NCBI RefSeq assembly: GCF_001506075.1
Contig: NZ_KQ947475.1
Location: 3,458,660-3,522,659 of the forward strand
DNA length: 64,000 nucleotides
Source: Vibrio sp. MEBiC08052
GTDB taxonomy: Bacteria > Pseudomonadota > Gammaproteobacteria > Enterobacterales > Vibrionaceae
Reading direction: 5' to 3'
Shown: positions 25,949-34,636 of the stretch, piece after piece
Layout: every line of letters starts with the position of its first letter
How positions within the stretch are numbered: position 1 is the first letter of the stretch
Position numbers and translations under genes: made by a program
Notes under the pieces: generated by a model
Told to the model about the DNA's origin: nothing
Databases searched by the model: none
Seen by the model: the letters and a program-made list of their open reading frames with translations, nothing else

Positions 25949-27781
25949 TTACTCTTTAATTTCTCTTACGACCCGAAAGCCGATGTAGTTGGCGGCTGTT
26001 GATGGCTCAGAGAAAAGTTGGCTATAGGCCACAGCATTGAGCGGAGAGAAGCTCCAAGCGCCGCCTTTGAGGATACCTTGAGGTGCGCTGGTCCATTCCC
26101 AGACGTTCCCGACAACGTCATACAGCCCTAAGGGGTTGGCTGGGAATGACTTAACCGGAGATGTGCTTTTGTTTGCCCAGAAAGAGCCACTCCACCCAGT
26201 ATTGGCTAAGCCAGTAGCAAAATCATCGCCCCACCAGTAATCGGTTTGAGTACCAGCCCGAGCTGCAATTTCCCATTCATCTTCTGTTGGGAGGCGGTAT
26301 TTAAACCCAGTTTGCTTTGAAAGCCAGCTTGTAAATGCTTTGGCATCATTTTGGCTGACGCAAACAACAGGAGATTGTGAGGATTGTTTAAATCCGGGAT
26401 TACGCCAGTAGTGACCTGACTGTGGCGTCATTTGATTATTAATCATCGCCACACACGTTTTTGTCAATTCTGCATCTGAACGGTAATTTGTCTGTGTGAC
26501 AAATGCTTTGAACAACCCCACGGTGATGGGCGTCGATGAAATCGCGAAAGCATGATCAAGGTACACTTGAGTCGATGCATGTTCCCCGATAAAGAATTTC
26601 CCTTGAGTTATCGTAACCAACTCAGGCCCTGAGAGGCTTTGTGATAATGCGTCCGCAAATGCATAACCAGTTTTCAACTGATTATGTTCTTCTTTCAAAA
26701 TTGCCCGAAGTTGGTTGTCTGATTTCAGAACAACCTCTGTTTGATAAGGGATATAACCTGTTTTTTCGATCCGAACCTGATGAATGCCTTCCGGTAGCGT
26801 CAATGTCAGTGGCGTATGGCCATAGCTAACATCATCAATGATTACTTGATCGTCATATATATTGGAACGAAGTGTCAGATTAAACCAAGCTATTTCCTGC
26901 TGGATCGTCTGTTGATCGTCAATAATACAGTATTGGGCATCGATATCTAAAAGTTGGCAAGGTGCTGCATTGTCCGGTCTCGCTCCCAACTGGGCTTCAA
27001 CAATCGTTTGATAACGGCTGGCATCAGAGAAACCGGATTGAACTGTCTGATGCTGAAGGACATGAATATTCAGAGAAGCCTTCGAGGCATGTTTAACTGC
27101 AATTGAAGACTCGCTAACATTGTTTAGTAAAGAAGTCTGGAACTGTTTGACTGCTTTTTGCAGAGCCAATTTTATAGTTTGCTGTTCACATGCAACAATG
27201 GTCATTGATGGATGGCAACGGTTGGTGAAGCTGACTTTTTCCGTGCCCTCTTTTAATAACTCTTCTCTTAAACGTTTCGCTCTGGCCTTCAACTTATTTC
27301 TCTGGAGATCGGCAATGTTCTTCTTGAGTAGAGAAACCGTTGTTTCCTGATCTTTAAGTAATCCTTCCTGCTCTTCCAGTTGGTTATCCAAATCAAACAA
27401 ACTCTTCTGATTTTGCTTGTATTTTGACCATGCATTCTGGTAGGTGGACTGATAAGGGGTGATATCCACTTTGGGGTCCGAAATCATCTTTTGATAGGCG
27501 TTTTCCAAATCTTTTTTGGTTTGGTTCAGCTTGGCTGAAAGTTCCTTATCTTGTTGACGAAGTCTGTTTAGCTCGGTTTGTTGGTTTGCGACAGTCTGTT
27601 GTTTTTCTTGCAAAACTTTCTGGGCTTTTTCCAGCTCAGTATTTTTACTGAAAAGTGCATCGTCAATTTGGTTGACTAAAGGTGCGGCTTTTTCTGGCAA
27701 TGCAGCATCTTCGGCAAAAGCGCCGAATGATACGAAACCAAGCAGGAGGGTTGATAATAGAGCAGTTATTCCTTGTCGCAT
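25949..27781 (-). CDS. Secreted coiled-coil/PEGA protein with a C-terminal sulfatase-modifying-factor-like domain
   Basis: The 610-residue protein has a signal peptide (MRQGITALLSTLLLGFVSFG..AFA), a long coiled coil (about residues 30-170), a region with four cysteines in two pairs (RCHPSMTIVAC and PCQLLDIDAQYC), a PEGA domain (DDQVIIDDVSYGHTPLTLTL..GYIPYQTEV), and a C-terminal FGE/SUMF1 fold (LPTEDEWEIAARAG, NVWEWTSAPQ, GFRVVRE). The end of the FGE fold reads GGAWSFSPLNAVAYSQLF, with no cysteine where active formylglycine-generating enzymes have one, so a binding rather than catalytic role is likely. ATG 27781 is chosen for the signal peptide. It is a paralogue of the gene at 27939. Function unknown. 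Confidence 0.8.
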   Translation of the reverse strand: MRQGITALLSTLLLGFVSFGAFAEDAALPEKAAPLVNQIDDALFSKNTELEKAQKVLQEKQQTVANQQTELNRLRQQDKELSAKLNQTKKDLENAYQKMISDPKVDITPYQSTYQNAWSKYKQNQKSLFDLDNQLEEQEGLLKDQETTVSLLKKNIADLQRNKLKARAKRLREELLKEGTEKVSFTNRCHPSMTIVACEQQTIKLALQKAVKQFQTSLLNNVSESSIAVKHASKASLNIHVLQHQTVQSGFSDASRYQTIVEAQLGARPDNAAPCQLLDIDAQYCIIDDQQTIQQEIAWFNLTLRSNIYDDQVIIDDVSYGHTPLTLTLPEGIHQVRIEKTGYIPYQTEVVLKSDNQLRAILKEEHNQLKTGYAFADALSQSLSGPELVTITQGKFFIGEHASTQVYLDHAFAISSTPITVGLFKAFVTQTNYRSDAELTKTCVAMINNQMTPQSGHYWRNPGFKQSSQSPVVCVSQNDAKAFTSWLSKQTGFKYRLPTEDEWEIAARAGTQTDYWWGDDFATGLANTGWSGSFWANKSTSPVKSFPANPLGLYDVVGNVWEWTSAPQGILKGGAWSFSPLNAVAYSQLFSEPSTAANYIGFRVVREIKE

Positions 27782-27938
27782 GCTTTTGTACTTCAATGTT
27801 GGATCGTCAAGTCGTCTGATCGATTGTAAACGAAAACGCCATTCGGCCATAAGTCATATATCAATAACTTACAGTCAAAATGGCGTCGTAACCATATCTT
27901 TGTGAATCGTACCCAAAAAATAATTCACAAATTGGCAT

Positions 27939-29045
27939 TTAGCTTTGCTTATTCGGACGAAGTTTGACCCATACCGTGTCATTATTATTGACTGTAATGA
28001 CCTGATTATATGTCTCATACCCGTCTTTTGACACTGTAAACTGATGGCGACCATGTGGTAGCACAATCTCAACCGGAGTACTGCCATAACTTACACCGTC
28101 AATGGTCACAGAATCCTGATATTGGTCAGAGCGGACGGTTATGTTTGCCCACTGCTTTTCCTTTTTCGGTGTATAGTTTTTCTGCCCTTGCAGACAGTAT
28201 CGTGTTGATACACCCAACAATTTACATCCGGCAGTTGCTTCCGGCCGAGCCTGAAGTTGTGCTTGAATTTTGGTGTAGTAATCGTTGTTACCCTGAAAAC
28301 CGCTCGACAAAATCTGACTATCCTGAATTGATACATTCAGATCGACATTTTTCAGATTTTGCTTGGCGATGACAGACTCTGTCAGATTATCGAGTAATTT
28401 ATCCTGAAAGGCTGAGACTGCTTTCTGTTTGGTTAGATAGACACCTTGATTCGCACATTCACCCAACGTCATCGTGGTTGAACACGTTGTTTTATAGTTG
28501 GCTTCAATGGTGTTGCTATTCATCAACTCAGCATTAATGCGTTTGACCCGAGCTTCGACCCGAGACTCTTTCAAATTATCGAACTCGCTTTTCAGGCGGG
28601 CCTGCTTCTGTTTGAGCTGAGAGACACGCATTTCACTTTCAGTAATCGTCTGTTCGTTATCCAGACGAGCTGCCTGGTTTTGCTTTAACTCATTCCAGAC
28701 TTCCTGATATTTTTTCTGAAAAGTCGCTAAATCGATATCCGGATCTTCGAGAAGTTGGCTATATTGTTTGTCCAGATCTGATTTGGCGCGATTTCTTTTC
28801 GTTTCCAGCTTATCGCCTTCACGTTTCAAACGCTCTTGATCATTTTTCAACTGCTGGAGTTTTGCGATCTCCGAGTCGTACTTGGATGAAATGGATTTTA
28901 TTTCATCTTGCTTTGTATCTATTTTTGCATCAATCGTCGCAACAGGATCAGCCTGTGCGACATTTGCTTCATCAGCATATACAAATGCTGGTCCCAAAAG
29001 AGGGCTGAGCGCCAATACGAGCGCTGGGATGTGACGTACTATCAT
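27939..29045 (-). CDS. Secreted coiled-coil protein with C-terminal PEGA domain
   Basis: The 368-residue protein has a signal peptide (MIVRHIPALVLALSPLLG..VYA), a charged coiled coil (about 30-175, with repeated K/E/Q heptads), a middle domain with the two cysteine pairs TTCSTTMTLGEC and GCKLLGVSTRYC, and a C-terminal PEGA domain (DSVTIDGVSYGSTPVEIVL..GYETYNQVI). It aligns over its whole length with the 610-residue neighbour but lacks the FGE-like domain. ATG 29045 is preferred to 29060 because AGGGA lies 8 nt upstream and the signal peptide starts there. It lies 157 bp upstream of the paralogue on the same strand, perhaps one operon. No characterised homologue is recognised. Confidence 0.78.
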   Translation of the reverse strand: MIVRHIPALVLALSPLLGPAFVYADEANVAQADPVATIDAKIDTKQDEIKSISSKYDSEIAKLQQLKNDQERLKREGDKLETKRNRAKSDLDKQYSQLLEDPDIDLATFQKKYQEVWNELKQNQAARLDNEQTITESEMRVSQLKQKQARLKSEFDNLKESRVEARVKRINAELMNSNTIEANYKTTCSTTMTLGECANQGVYLTKQKAVSAFQDKLLDNLTESVIAKQNLKNVDLNVSIQDSQILSSGFQGNNDYYTKIQAQLQARPEATAGCKLLGVSTRYCLQGQKNYTPKKEKQWANITVRSDQYQDSVTIDGVSYGSTPVEIVLPHGRHQFTVSKDGYETYNQVITVNNNDTVWVKLRPNKQS

Positions 29046-29580
29046 AGGTCCCTGCAACAATTTTTAACGTTTAGCCACAGTAACTCTGTGGAGAAGACAA
29101 TGACTCAACAACTAAAGAAATAATGAAGTAGCTGTCTCATAATTCTTACTCTATTGGAAGCATAAATAACACAAAATGTAACTTAGGTCTCTGATTTTGT
29201 ATATTTTAAATATGCTACTTCCATTTTGAGCCGAATGAGAAAATATGCAAGTATTTCACCTCAATCTCTGCTCTCGTTTCGCGTTTGAACAAACACTCAC
29301 CGTAATTTATGTGCACTTGATCATTGTTCCGGATTTTGCTCAAACATTTAGCGTCATACTCTTTCGAGATTTATCGACATGCCTAATATACATGAACGGC
29401 AATTATTTTCACGGAATTAGTTACAGATTTGAATCCATTACTTCTGATAATCATCTTTATGCTTATCTGCTTCGTTGTGTTTGAAAAAATAGCTGTTCTG
29501 AGGTAAAAATCTACTATTCATATTGTTGACACTATATTGCGCATCGCAATTGTTGCACCGGATTTTGAGGAGGATGTGGG
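29046..29580. promoter_or_regulatory. Divergent intergenic region with one RctB-like site (29316-29331)
   Basis: No gene was seen; a 79-codon frame at 29245-29484 lacks a ribosome site and family likeness. CTTGATCATTGTTCCG at 29316-29331 is identical to 11732-11747 in the origin. Promoters of the flanking divergent genes should lie here but none stands out. Confidence 0.45.
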
Positions 29581-30396
29581 ATGTCTGTGCAAAAAAAAAC
29601 TTCCCTACCTGTGCCCAATCAAACTCCGACGCCGAAACCAGCGGAAGTGATGACGTTGCCTTCGGGGATGGATTGTCATGCTCACTTCTATACACAAATC
29701 GTCGTGTGTCTCAATGGGATGACCGAGTTTGAAATCAGCGGATATGGTAACCGAGTTGGCCCGGGGCAGGGGTGTATTGTCCATGCGGGAGCCAACCACG
29801 CTTTTGGCGGGATTGTTGAAAGTGCCGATATCATGGTTCTCAATTTGCCATGCCCTTCAACAGAAGCACCACTGATGATGCAGCAACTCAATGATCTGTC
29901 GAATTCGGGATGTTATTTTTGTCTTGATGAACCGTTTAAAAATCTGATTCGAATTCTGGGGCAGGAGATGTCCACTGCTCCGGAGGATTGTCTATTGAGC
30001 CAAGCTTGTCATGATACGCTGGTCTCGATCTTACCTCGCCATATCACCGGCTATGTTCCGCACGTCAAAGAGTCTCGCTTTGATATGGACATCATTGATC
30101 ATTATATTGAACGAAATATAGGACGACCGATTTCGGTTGCCCAACTTGCCGGCCGTGTTTTTCTTGGAGAAAGTCAGTTTCACTCACATTTTAAAGCAAC
30201 AACTGGTGTTACGCCGTATCAGTATGTGCTGAATAAGCGGGTTCAAATGGCCAAGCGATTAATTGAACAGGGTGGCTATACTCTGGGACAAATTGCTGAT
30301 ATCTCAGGTTTCTCCGGTCAAAGTTCTTTTTCTCATGCATTTATTCGGCTCGTTGGTCTTTCCCCGTCTGCTTACAAGAAACGTTATCAAAAATAA
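29581..30396 (+). CDS. AraC-family regulator, probably of proline utilisation
   Basis: The 271-residue regulator has a cupin-like sensor domain (about residues 30-110: GNRVGPGQGCIVHAGANHAFGG) and a C-terminal AraC DNA-binding domain with two helix-turn-helix units (ISVAQLAGRVFLGESQFHSHFK and LGQIADISGFSGQSSFSHAFIR, then LSPSAYKKRY). The ribosome site GAGGAGG is strong. It lies 305 bp upstream of putA in the same direction. Because this PutA lacks the DNA-binding domain that autoregulates put in enterics, this protein is the likely put regulator. That role is inferred from position. Confidence 0.85.
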   Translation: MSVQKKTSLPVPNQTPTPKPAEVMTLPSGMDCHAHFYTQIVVCLNGMTEFEISGYGNRVGPGQGCIVHAGANHAFGGIVESADIMVLNLPCPSTEAPLMMQQLNDLSNSGCYFCLDEPFKNLIRILGQEMSTAPEDCLLSQACHDTLVSILPRHITGYVPHVKESRFDMDIIDHYIERNIGRPISVAQLAGRVFLGESQFHSHFKATTGVTPYQYVLNKRVQMAKRLIEQGGYTLGQIADISGFSGQSSFSHAFIRLVGLSPSAYKKRYQK

Positions 30397-30701
30397 GATA
30401 TTGCTTCCAAATCAAACCTATCATTGTTTCTTCTTTCTCATTTGTTTTTCATGCAATTGATTGTATTAACTGAGCCGCTTCTGTCTGTTTTTCTCCAGCC
30501 TAATGTGTTTATTTCTTTCGTTATTCGCTAAAAAAATATGTCTATACGTTGGCTTAATTGATGTGATTGTGTTTTTAATTTGTTAAATATCGGAGCTTTT
30601 CACAAAAAAAACGGAGTTTTTGACAAGTAATCCTCAGATGCCCAGAATACACTGCTAGCTATTGTAAAAGGCCCATTCGGGATGATGTTGAGGGAAAACG
30701 C
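30397..30701 (+). promoter_or_regulatory. putA upstream region
   Basis: This 305-bp AT-rich gap has no gene. It contains A/T tracts (such as CACAAAAAAAACGG near 30601) and the putA ribosome site GAGGGAAAA. No clear terminator for the AraC gene or CRP palindrome was found. Confidence 0.35.
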
Positions 30702-33700
30702 ATGTTTACTGCAAATGATGTGTTGAAGTCGGAGTTTGTTGAGCAGCCACTGGACAAACTTTGGGCACTTATCTCGCCACTATATATGGCTGATGAGTCA
30801 CAATGGCTACAGGAGTTGTTACCACTGGCAACACCGACTGATCAAGAGAAACAAGAAATCACGGAAAAGACGACTCAGTTGATCAAGTCGATCAGAGCCG
30901 ATAAGAAGTCGGTGCAGATGATTGATGCATTGCTTCTGGAATATAGTCTGGATACGCAGGAAGGTATTTTGCTGATGTGCCTTGCAGAGGCGCTGATGCG
31001 CATCCCTGATGCTGAAACAGCGGATGCCTTTATTAAAGACCGATTAAGTGTTGCTGACTGGCGTTCTCATTTGAAGAACTCTGACTCCGTTTTCGTCAAT
31101 GCTTCAACGTGGGGATTGATGATTACCGGCAAAGTGCTGGAGTTGTCAGACATTCAGAGTACCAGCCCGATGCAGGCATTAAATCGGTTGGTCAATCGAT
31201 TCTCTGAGCCGGTTATTCGTCAAGTCATGCATCAAGCCATGAAAGTGATGGGACGCCAGTTCGTTTTGGGTCAGTCGATCGATGAAGCGCAGAAAAATGG
31301 CCAGTCAATGCGAGACAAAGGATATACATATTCCTTCGATATGCTTGGTGAGGCTGCGCTGACTAGTGCGGACGCGAATAAATATTGTCAGGATTATCTT
31401 GCTGCGATTGAGTCGGTTGGTAAAGCTTCAGAAACGGGAACGCTTCAGTCGTCACATTCGGTTTCGATCAAATTGTCGGCACTGCATCCTCGTTATGAAG
31501 TGGCCAATCAGGAACGGGTCATGACCGAGCTGTTGGATACGCTGGTCGTGCTTGTTCAACGCGCGCGCGAGTTTGATATCGGTATTTCGATCGATGCGGA
31601 AGAAGCGGATCGGTTGGAACTGTCCCTGAAACTGTTTGAGAAATTATATCGCCATGATGTCACTCGCGGCTGGGGCAAACTTGGTATTGTGGTTCAGGCT
31701 TATTCAAAACGAGCGTTACCGGCACTCACTTGGCTGACTGGTCTGGCAAAAGATCAAGGGGATTTAATTCCGGTTCGGTTGGTTAAAGGTGCCTATTGGG
31801 ACAGTGAAATCAAGTGGTCACAACAAAAAGGTTACGCAGGTTATCCTGTCTTTACCCGCAAAGAAGCATCAGATGTTTCTTATCTGGCTTGTGCTCGCTT
31901 TTTATTATCGGAACATGTCCAAGGCGCTTTGTTCCCTCAGTTTGCCAGTCATAACGCTCAGACGGTGACAGCCGTTGCTGTGATGGCGACGCACCGTGAT
32001 TATGAGTTCCAGCGTCTGCATGGTATGGGGGATGCGCTGTTCCATCAGGTGATGGCAATTTATAAACCTGCAATCAGAATTTATGCGCCTGTCGGGAATC
32101 ATAAAGACTTACTACCTTATCTGGTTCGACGCTTATTGGAAAATGGTGCCAACAGCTCTTTTGTACACCGTCTGGTGGATGCCCGCTGCCCGATTGATTT
32201 ACTCAACCGCCATCCTGTAGATGCATTACAGGTGTTTGAGACACTGAATAATGCTGCCATTCCGTTGCCGTTGGATATCTACCCTGACCGTCGTAATTCT
32301 TACGGTGTCAACATTGATATTGAAAGTGAAGCCGTGCCTTTTGAGCATCAAGTTGCTGAACGCCTAAACCAACAGTGGCGTGCTGCCCCGATCATTCAGG
32401 GAGAAGATCAATACGAAAGCATGATCAAGGACAATGCTGCGCCAATACCGGTCACGGCCCCTTATGATCATCGTATCGATGTCGGAAGCGTGATCATGGC
32501 AAATGCGCAGCAGATTGAGCGAGCCATTGAGATTGCGCAGGGGGCATCCCCCCAATGGCGAGACACTGAACTTGTGACCCGTGCTGCCTATTTGACACAT
32601 TTTGCTGACCTGATGGAATCACATCTGCCGGAGCTTGTAGCATTGTGTCACCAAGAGGCTGGTAAAACGATCCATGACAGTATTGATGAAGTCAGGGAGG
32701 CGGTCGATTTCTGTCGTTATTATGCCAACCAAGTGCTGAAACTCACGCCGACATCGCATATCGATTTCAACGGTGCTGAGCGACATACGCAGTATTTGGG
32801 ACGCGGTGTTTTCGTGTGTATCAGTCCATGGAATTTTCCATTAGCAATCTTTGTCGGACAAGTGGCTGCTGCTTTGGCTGCGGGGAATACTGTAATCGCC
32901 AAACCGGCGGAACAGACGTCCCTCATCGCATTTCGTGCGATTCAATTGCTATTGGAAACCGGTATTCCTGCCGATGTGATCCATTTGTTGCCGTGTAATG
33001 GTAAAGAAAGTGGTCACTTACTGACCTCTCACCCCTTGATTGCCGGTGTTGTTTTTACTGGCTCAACGGGAACAGCGCAGCGTATCAACCAAACATTAGC
33101 GGAAAGACCATGTGACCCGGTTCCTCTGATTGCCGAGACGGGTGGGCAAAATGCCATGATTGTTGATAGTACGGCATTGCCTGAACAGGTTGTGAGAGAT
33201 GTGTTGCGTTCGGCATTCGCTTCGGCCGGACAACGTTGTTCCGCGTTACGTGTGTTATTCATCCAAGAGGATGTTGCTGAGCGGGTTATCACATTGATTC
33301 GCGGCGCAATGCAGGAGCTTTCCGTCGGTGATCCCAAACTTCATCGTACCGATGTGGGGCCGGTGATCGATAAAGCAGCCCAGAGTCGGTTATTGGCACA
33401 TATTGAGAATATGAAACAGACTCAAAAACTAGTTGCTGAACTGGCATTGAATGATGAATGTTCGCATGGCGTGTTTGTCCCACCGACGGCCTTTGAAATT
33501 AGTGGAATTGATTGCCTGAAAGAAGAACATTTTGGTCCGATTCTGCATATTGTCCGTTATCGGGCAAAAGATTTACCAACCATTGTTGAGCAAATCAACC
33601 AGACAGGTTTTGGTCTGACTTTAGGGATTCACAGCCGGAATGAAACAACGTATCGGTGGATTGAAGCCCATGCACGGGTCGGAAACTGTTATATCAACCG

Positions 33701-33857
33701 TGATCAGGTTGGTGCCGTTGTGGGCGTTCAGCCGTTTGGGGGGCAAGGATTGTCAGGGACAGGGCCGAAAGCTGGCGGGCCTCACTATCTCTATCGGTTC
33801 ACCCGCCCTTTTTATAGTGGAACAGCGATAAAACAAGGAGCGGAGCATGGTGAGTAA
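30702..33857 (+). CDS. putA: Bifunctional proline dehydrogenase / L-glutamate gamma-semialdehyde dehydrogenase
   Basis: The 1051-residue enzyme oxidises proline to glutamate in two steps, passing electrons to quinone at the membrane and to NAD+. The FAD proline dehydrogenase barrel covers about residues 90-480 (FDMLGEAALTSADANKY, IGISIDAEEADRLELSL, IPVRLVKGAYWDSEIKWSQ). The aldehyde dehydrogenase domain covers about 560-1030 (CISPWNFPLAIFVGQVAAAL, AKPAEQT, catalytic Cys in SAGQRCSALRVLF, GGQGLSGTGPKAGGP). The N-terminal ribbon-helix-helix repressor domain of E. coli PutA (1320 residues) is absent, as in other short PutAs. It heads an operon with the next gene, overlapping it by 11 bp. Confidence 0.96.
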   Translation: MFTANDVLKSEFVEQPLDKLWALISPLYMADESQWLQELLPLATPTDQEKQEITEKTTQLIKSIRADKKSVQMIDALLLEYSLDTQEGILLMCLAEALMRIPDAETADAFIKDRLSVADWRSHLKNSDSVFVNASTWGLMITGKVLELSDIQSTSPMQALNRLVNRFSEPVIRQVMHQAMKVMGRQFVLGQSIDEAQKNGQSMRDKGYTYSFDMLGEAALTSADANKYCQDYLAAIESVGKASETGTLQSSHSVSIKLSALHPRYEVANQERVMTELLDTLVVLVQRAREFDIGISIDAEEADRLELSLKLFEKLYRHDVTRGWGKLGIVVQAYSKRALPALTWLTGLAKDQGDLIPVRLVKGAYWDSEIKWSQQKGYAGYPVFTRKEASDVSYLACARFLLSEHVQGALFPQFASHNAQTVTAVAVMATHRDYEFQRLHGMGDALFHQVMAIYKPAIRIYAPVGNHKDLLPYLVRRLLENGANSSFVHRLVDARCPIDLLNRHPVDALQVFETLNNAAIPLPLDIYPDRRNSYGVNIDIESEAVPFEHQVAERLNQQWRAAPIIQGEDQYESMIKDNAAPIPVTAPYDHRIDVGSVIMANAQQIERAIEIAQGASPQWRDTELVTRAAYLTHFADLMESHLPELVALCHQEAGKTIHDSIDEVREAVDFCRYYANQVLKLTPTSHIDFNGAERHTQYLGRGVFVCISPWNFPLAIFVGQVAAALAAGNTVIAKPAEQTSLIAFRAIQLLLETGIPADVIHLLPCNGKESGHLLTSHPLIAGVVFTGSTGTAQRINQTLAERPCDPVPLIAETGGQNAMIVDSTALPEQVVRDVLRSAFASAGQRCSALRVLFIQEDVAERVITLIRGAMQELSVGDPKLHRTDVGPVIDKAAQSRLLAHIENMKQTQKLVAELALNDECSHGVFVPPTAFEISGIDCLKEEHFGPILHIVRYRAKDLPTIVEQINQTGFGLTLGIHSRNETTYRWIEAHARVGNCYINRDQVGAVVGVQPFGGQGLSGTGPKAGGPHYLYRFTRPFYSGTAIKQGAEHGE

Positions 33858-34545
33858 AACAACACATTTTTCCGATGCTGCTTTGGCATGGCAGCAATGG
33901 AATTTAACGGATTTTAGTTCTAAAAGTGAGCATTTACTTCGTCTTGCTCAATCTTTGGAACTCGATGCTGCTGACTTAGCTCAGGTCATCTCTTATCACC
34001 TCAATAGTGCGAGAACTCGGATTGCTGAGACACAGCTTTTAGTCGGTCCGACAGGGGAAACCAACGAACTCTACAGTTCTGGCCGGGGTGTTGTGGTGAT
34101 CCTTCACAAACGAAGCGGCACGAATGCTTCACTGGCTGTGGTTGCTCAGTTAGCAGCAGCTTTAATTGCTGGAAACAGCATCTTACTTTGTTCAGATGAT
34201 ACGACGCTGAATGCACGTTTGGCATCAGCATTGGAGAACAGTAGCTTTCCTGTCCATCTGGTACAAATCGTTGCGGTTGATGCATTTCATCAGATCATGG
34301 CGTGTGATGTGCGTCAGGTCGGGATGATTTGTGAGCCGCAAAATGCAAGGCTGGTGAATCAAGAACTGTCCAAGCGCCCGGGAGTGATTATTAGCCCGGT
34401 TATTGAAACGGATTTGGATCTGCTCCCGATGGCGCATGATGCAGCACTAGTGTTACGTTTCATCACGGAACGGACACGCACTATAAATATAACAGCGATA
34501 GGGGGAAATGCTTCTTTATTGGAAATGGGAAGCTCGAACCACTAA
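33847..34545 (+). CDS. Half-length aldehyde dehydrogenase-like protein, putA paralogue fragment
   Basis: The 232-residue protein corresponds only to the NAD-binding half of a glutamate-semialdehyde dehydrogenase: GPTGETNELYSSGRGVVVIL followed by AAALIAGNSILLC mirrors the PutA dehydrogenase motifs LGRGVFVCISPW and AAALAAGNTVIAK. The catalytic cysteine half is missing, and it stops cleanly after LEMGSSNH. The start overlaps putA by 11 bp with a good AAGGAG site, so it is translated. A similar gene follows putA in other vibrios as far as I recall. It may be a regulatory or structural partner of PutA; it cannot be a dehydrogenase alone. Confidence 0.75.
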   Translation: MVSKTTHFSDAALAWQQWNLTDFSSKSEHLLRLAQSLELDAADLAQVISYHLNSARTRIAETQLLVGPTGETNELYSSGRGVVVILHKRSGTNASLAVVAQLAAALIAGNSILLCSDDTTLNARLASALENSSFPVHLVQIVAVDAFHQIMACDVRQVGMICEPQNARLVNQELSKRPGVIISPVIETDLDLLPMAHDAALVLRFITERTRTINITAIGGNASLLEMGSSNH

Positions 34546-34636
34546 AACCTGCTTTTCCGGCGTCTGTCGGTCCTTGGGCTGATAGACGTTCGGAGATGAA
34601 CAGGGAAGGCGATCAATATATAAAGAGGAATGAATT

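Noticed and set aside
28028..28040. parS2-like TTGACACTGTAAA inside the PEGA gene
   Set aside because: One mismatch in a conserved position and inside coding sequence; only exact matches were counted.
29245..29484. 79-codon frame between the PEGA gene and the AraC gene
   Set aside because: No ribosome site and no family-like pattern; an iteron-like 16-mer lies within it, which suits non-coding DNA.
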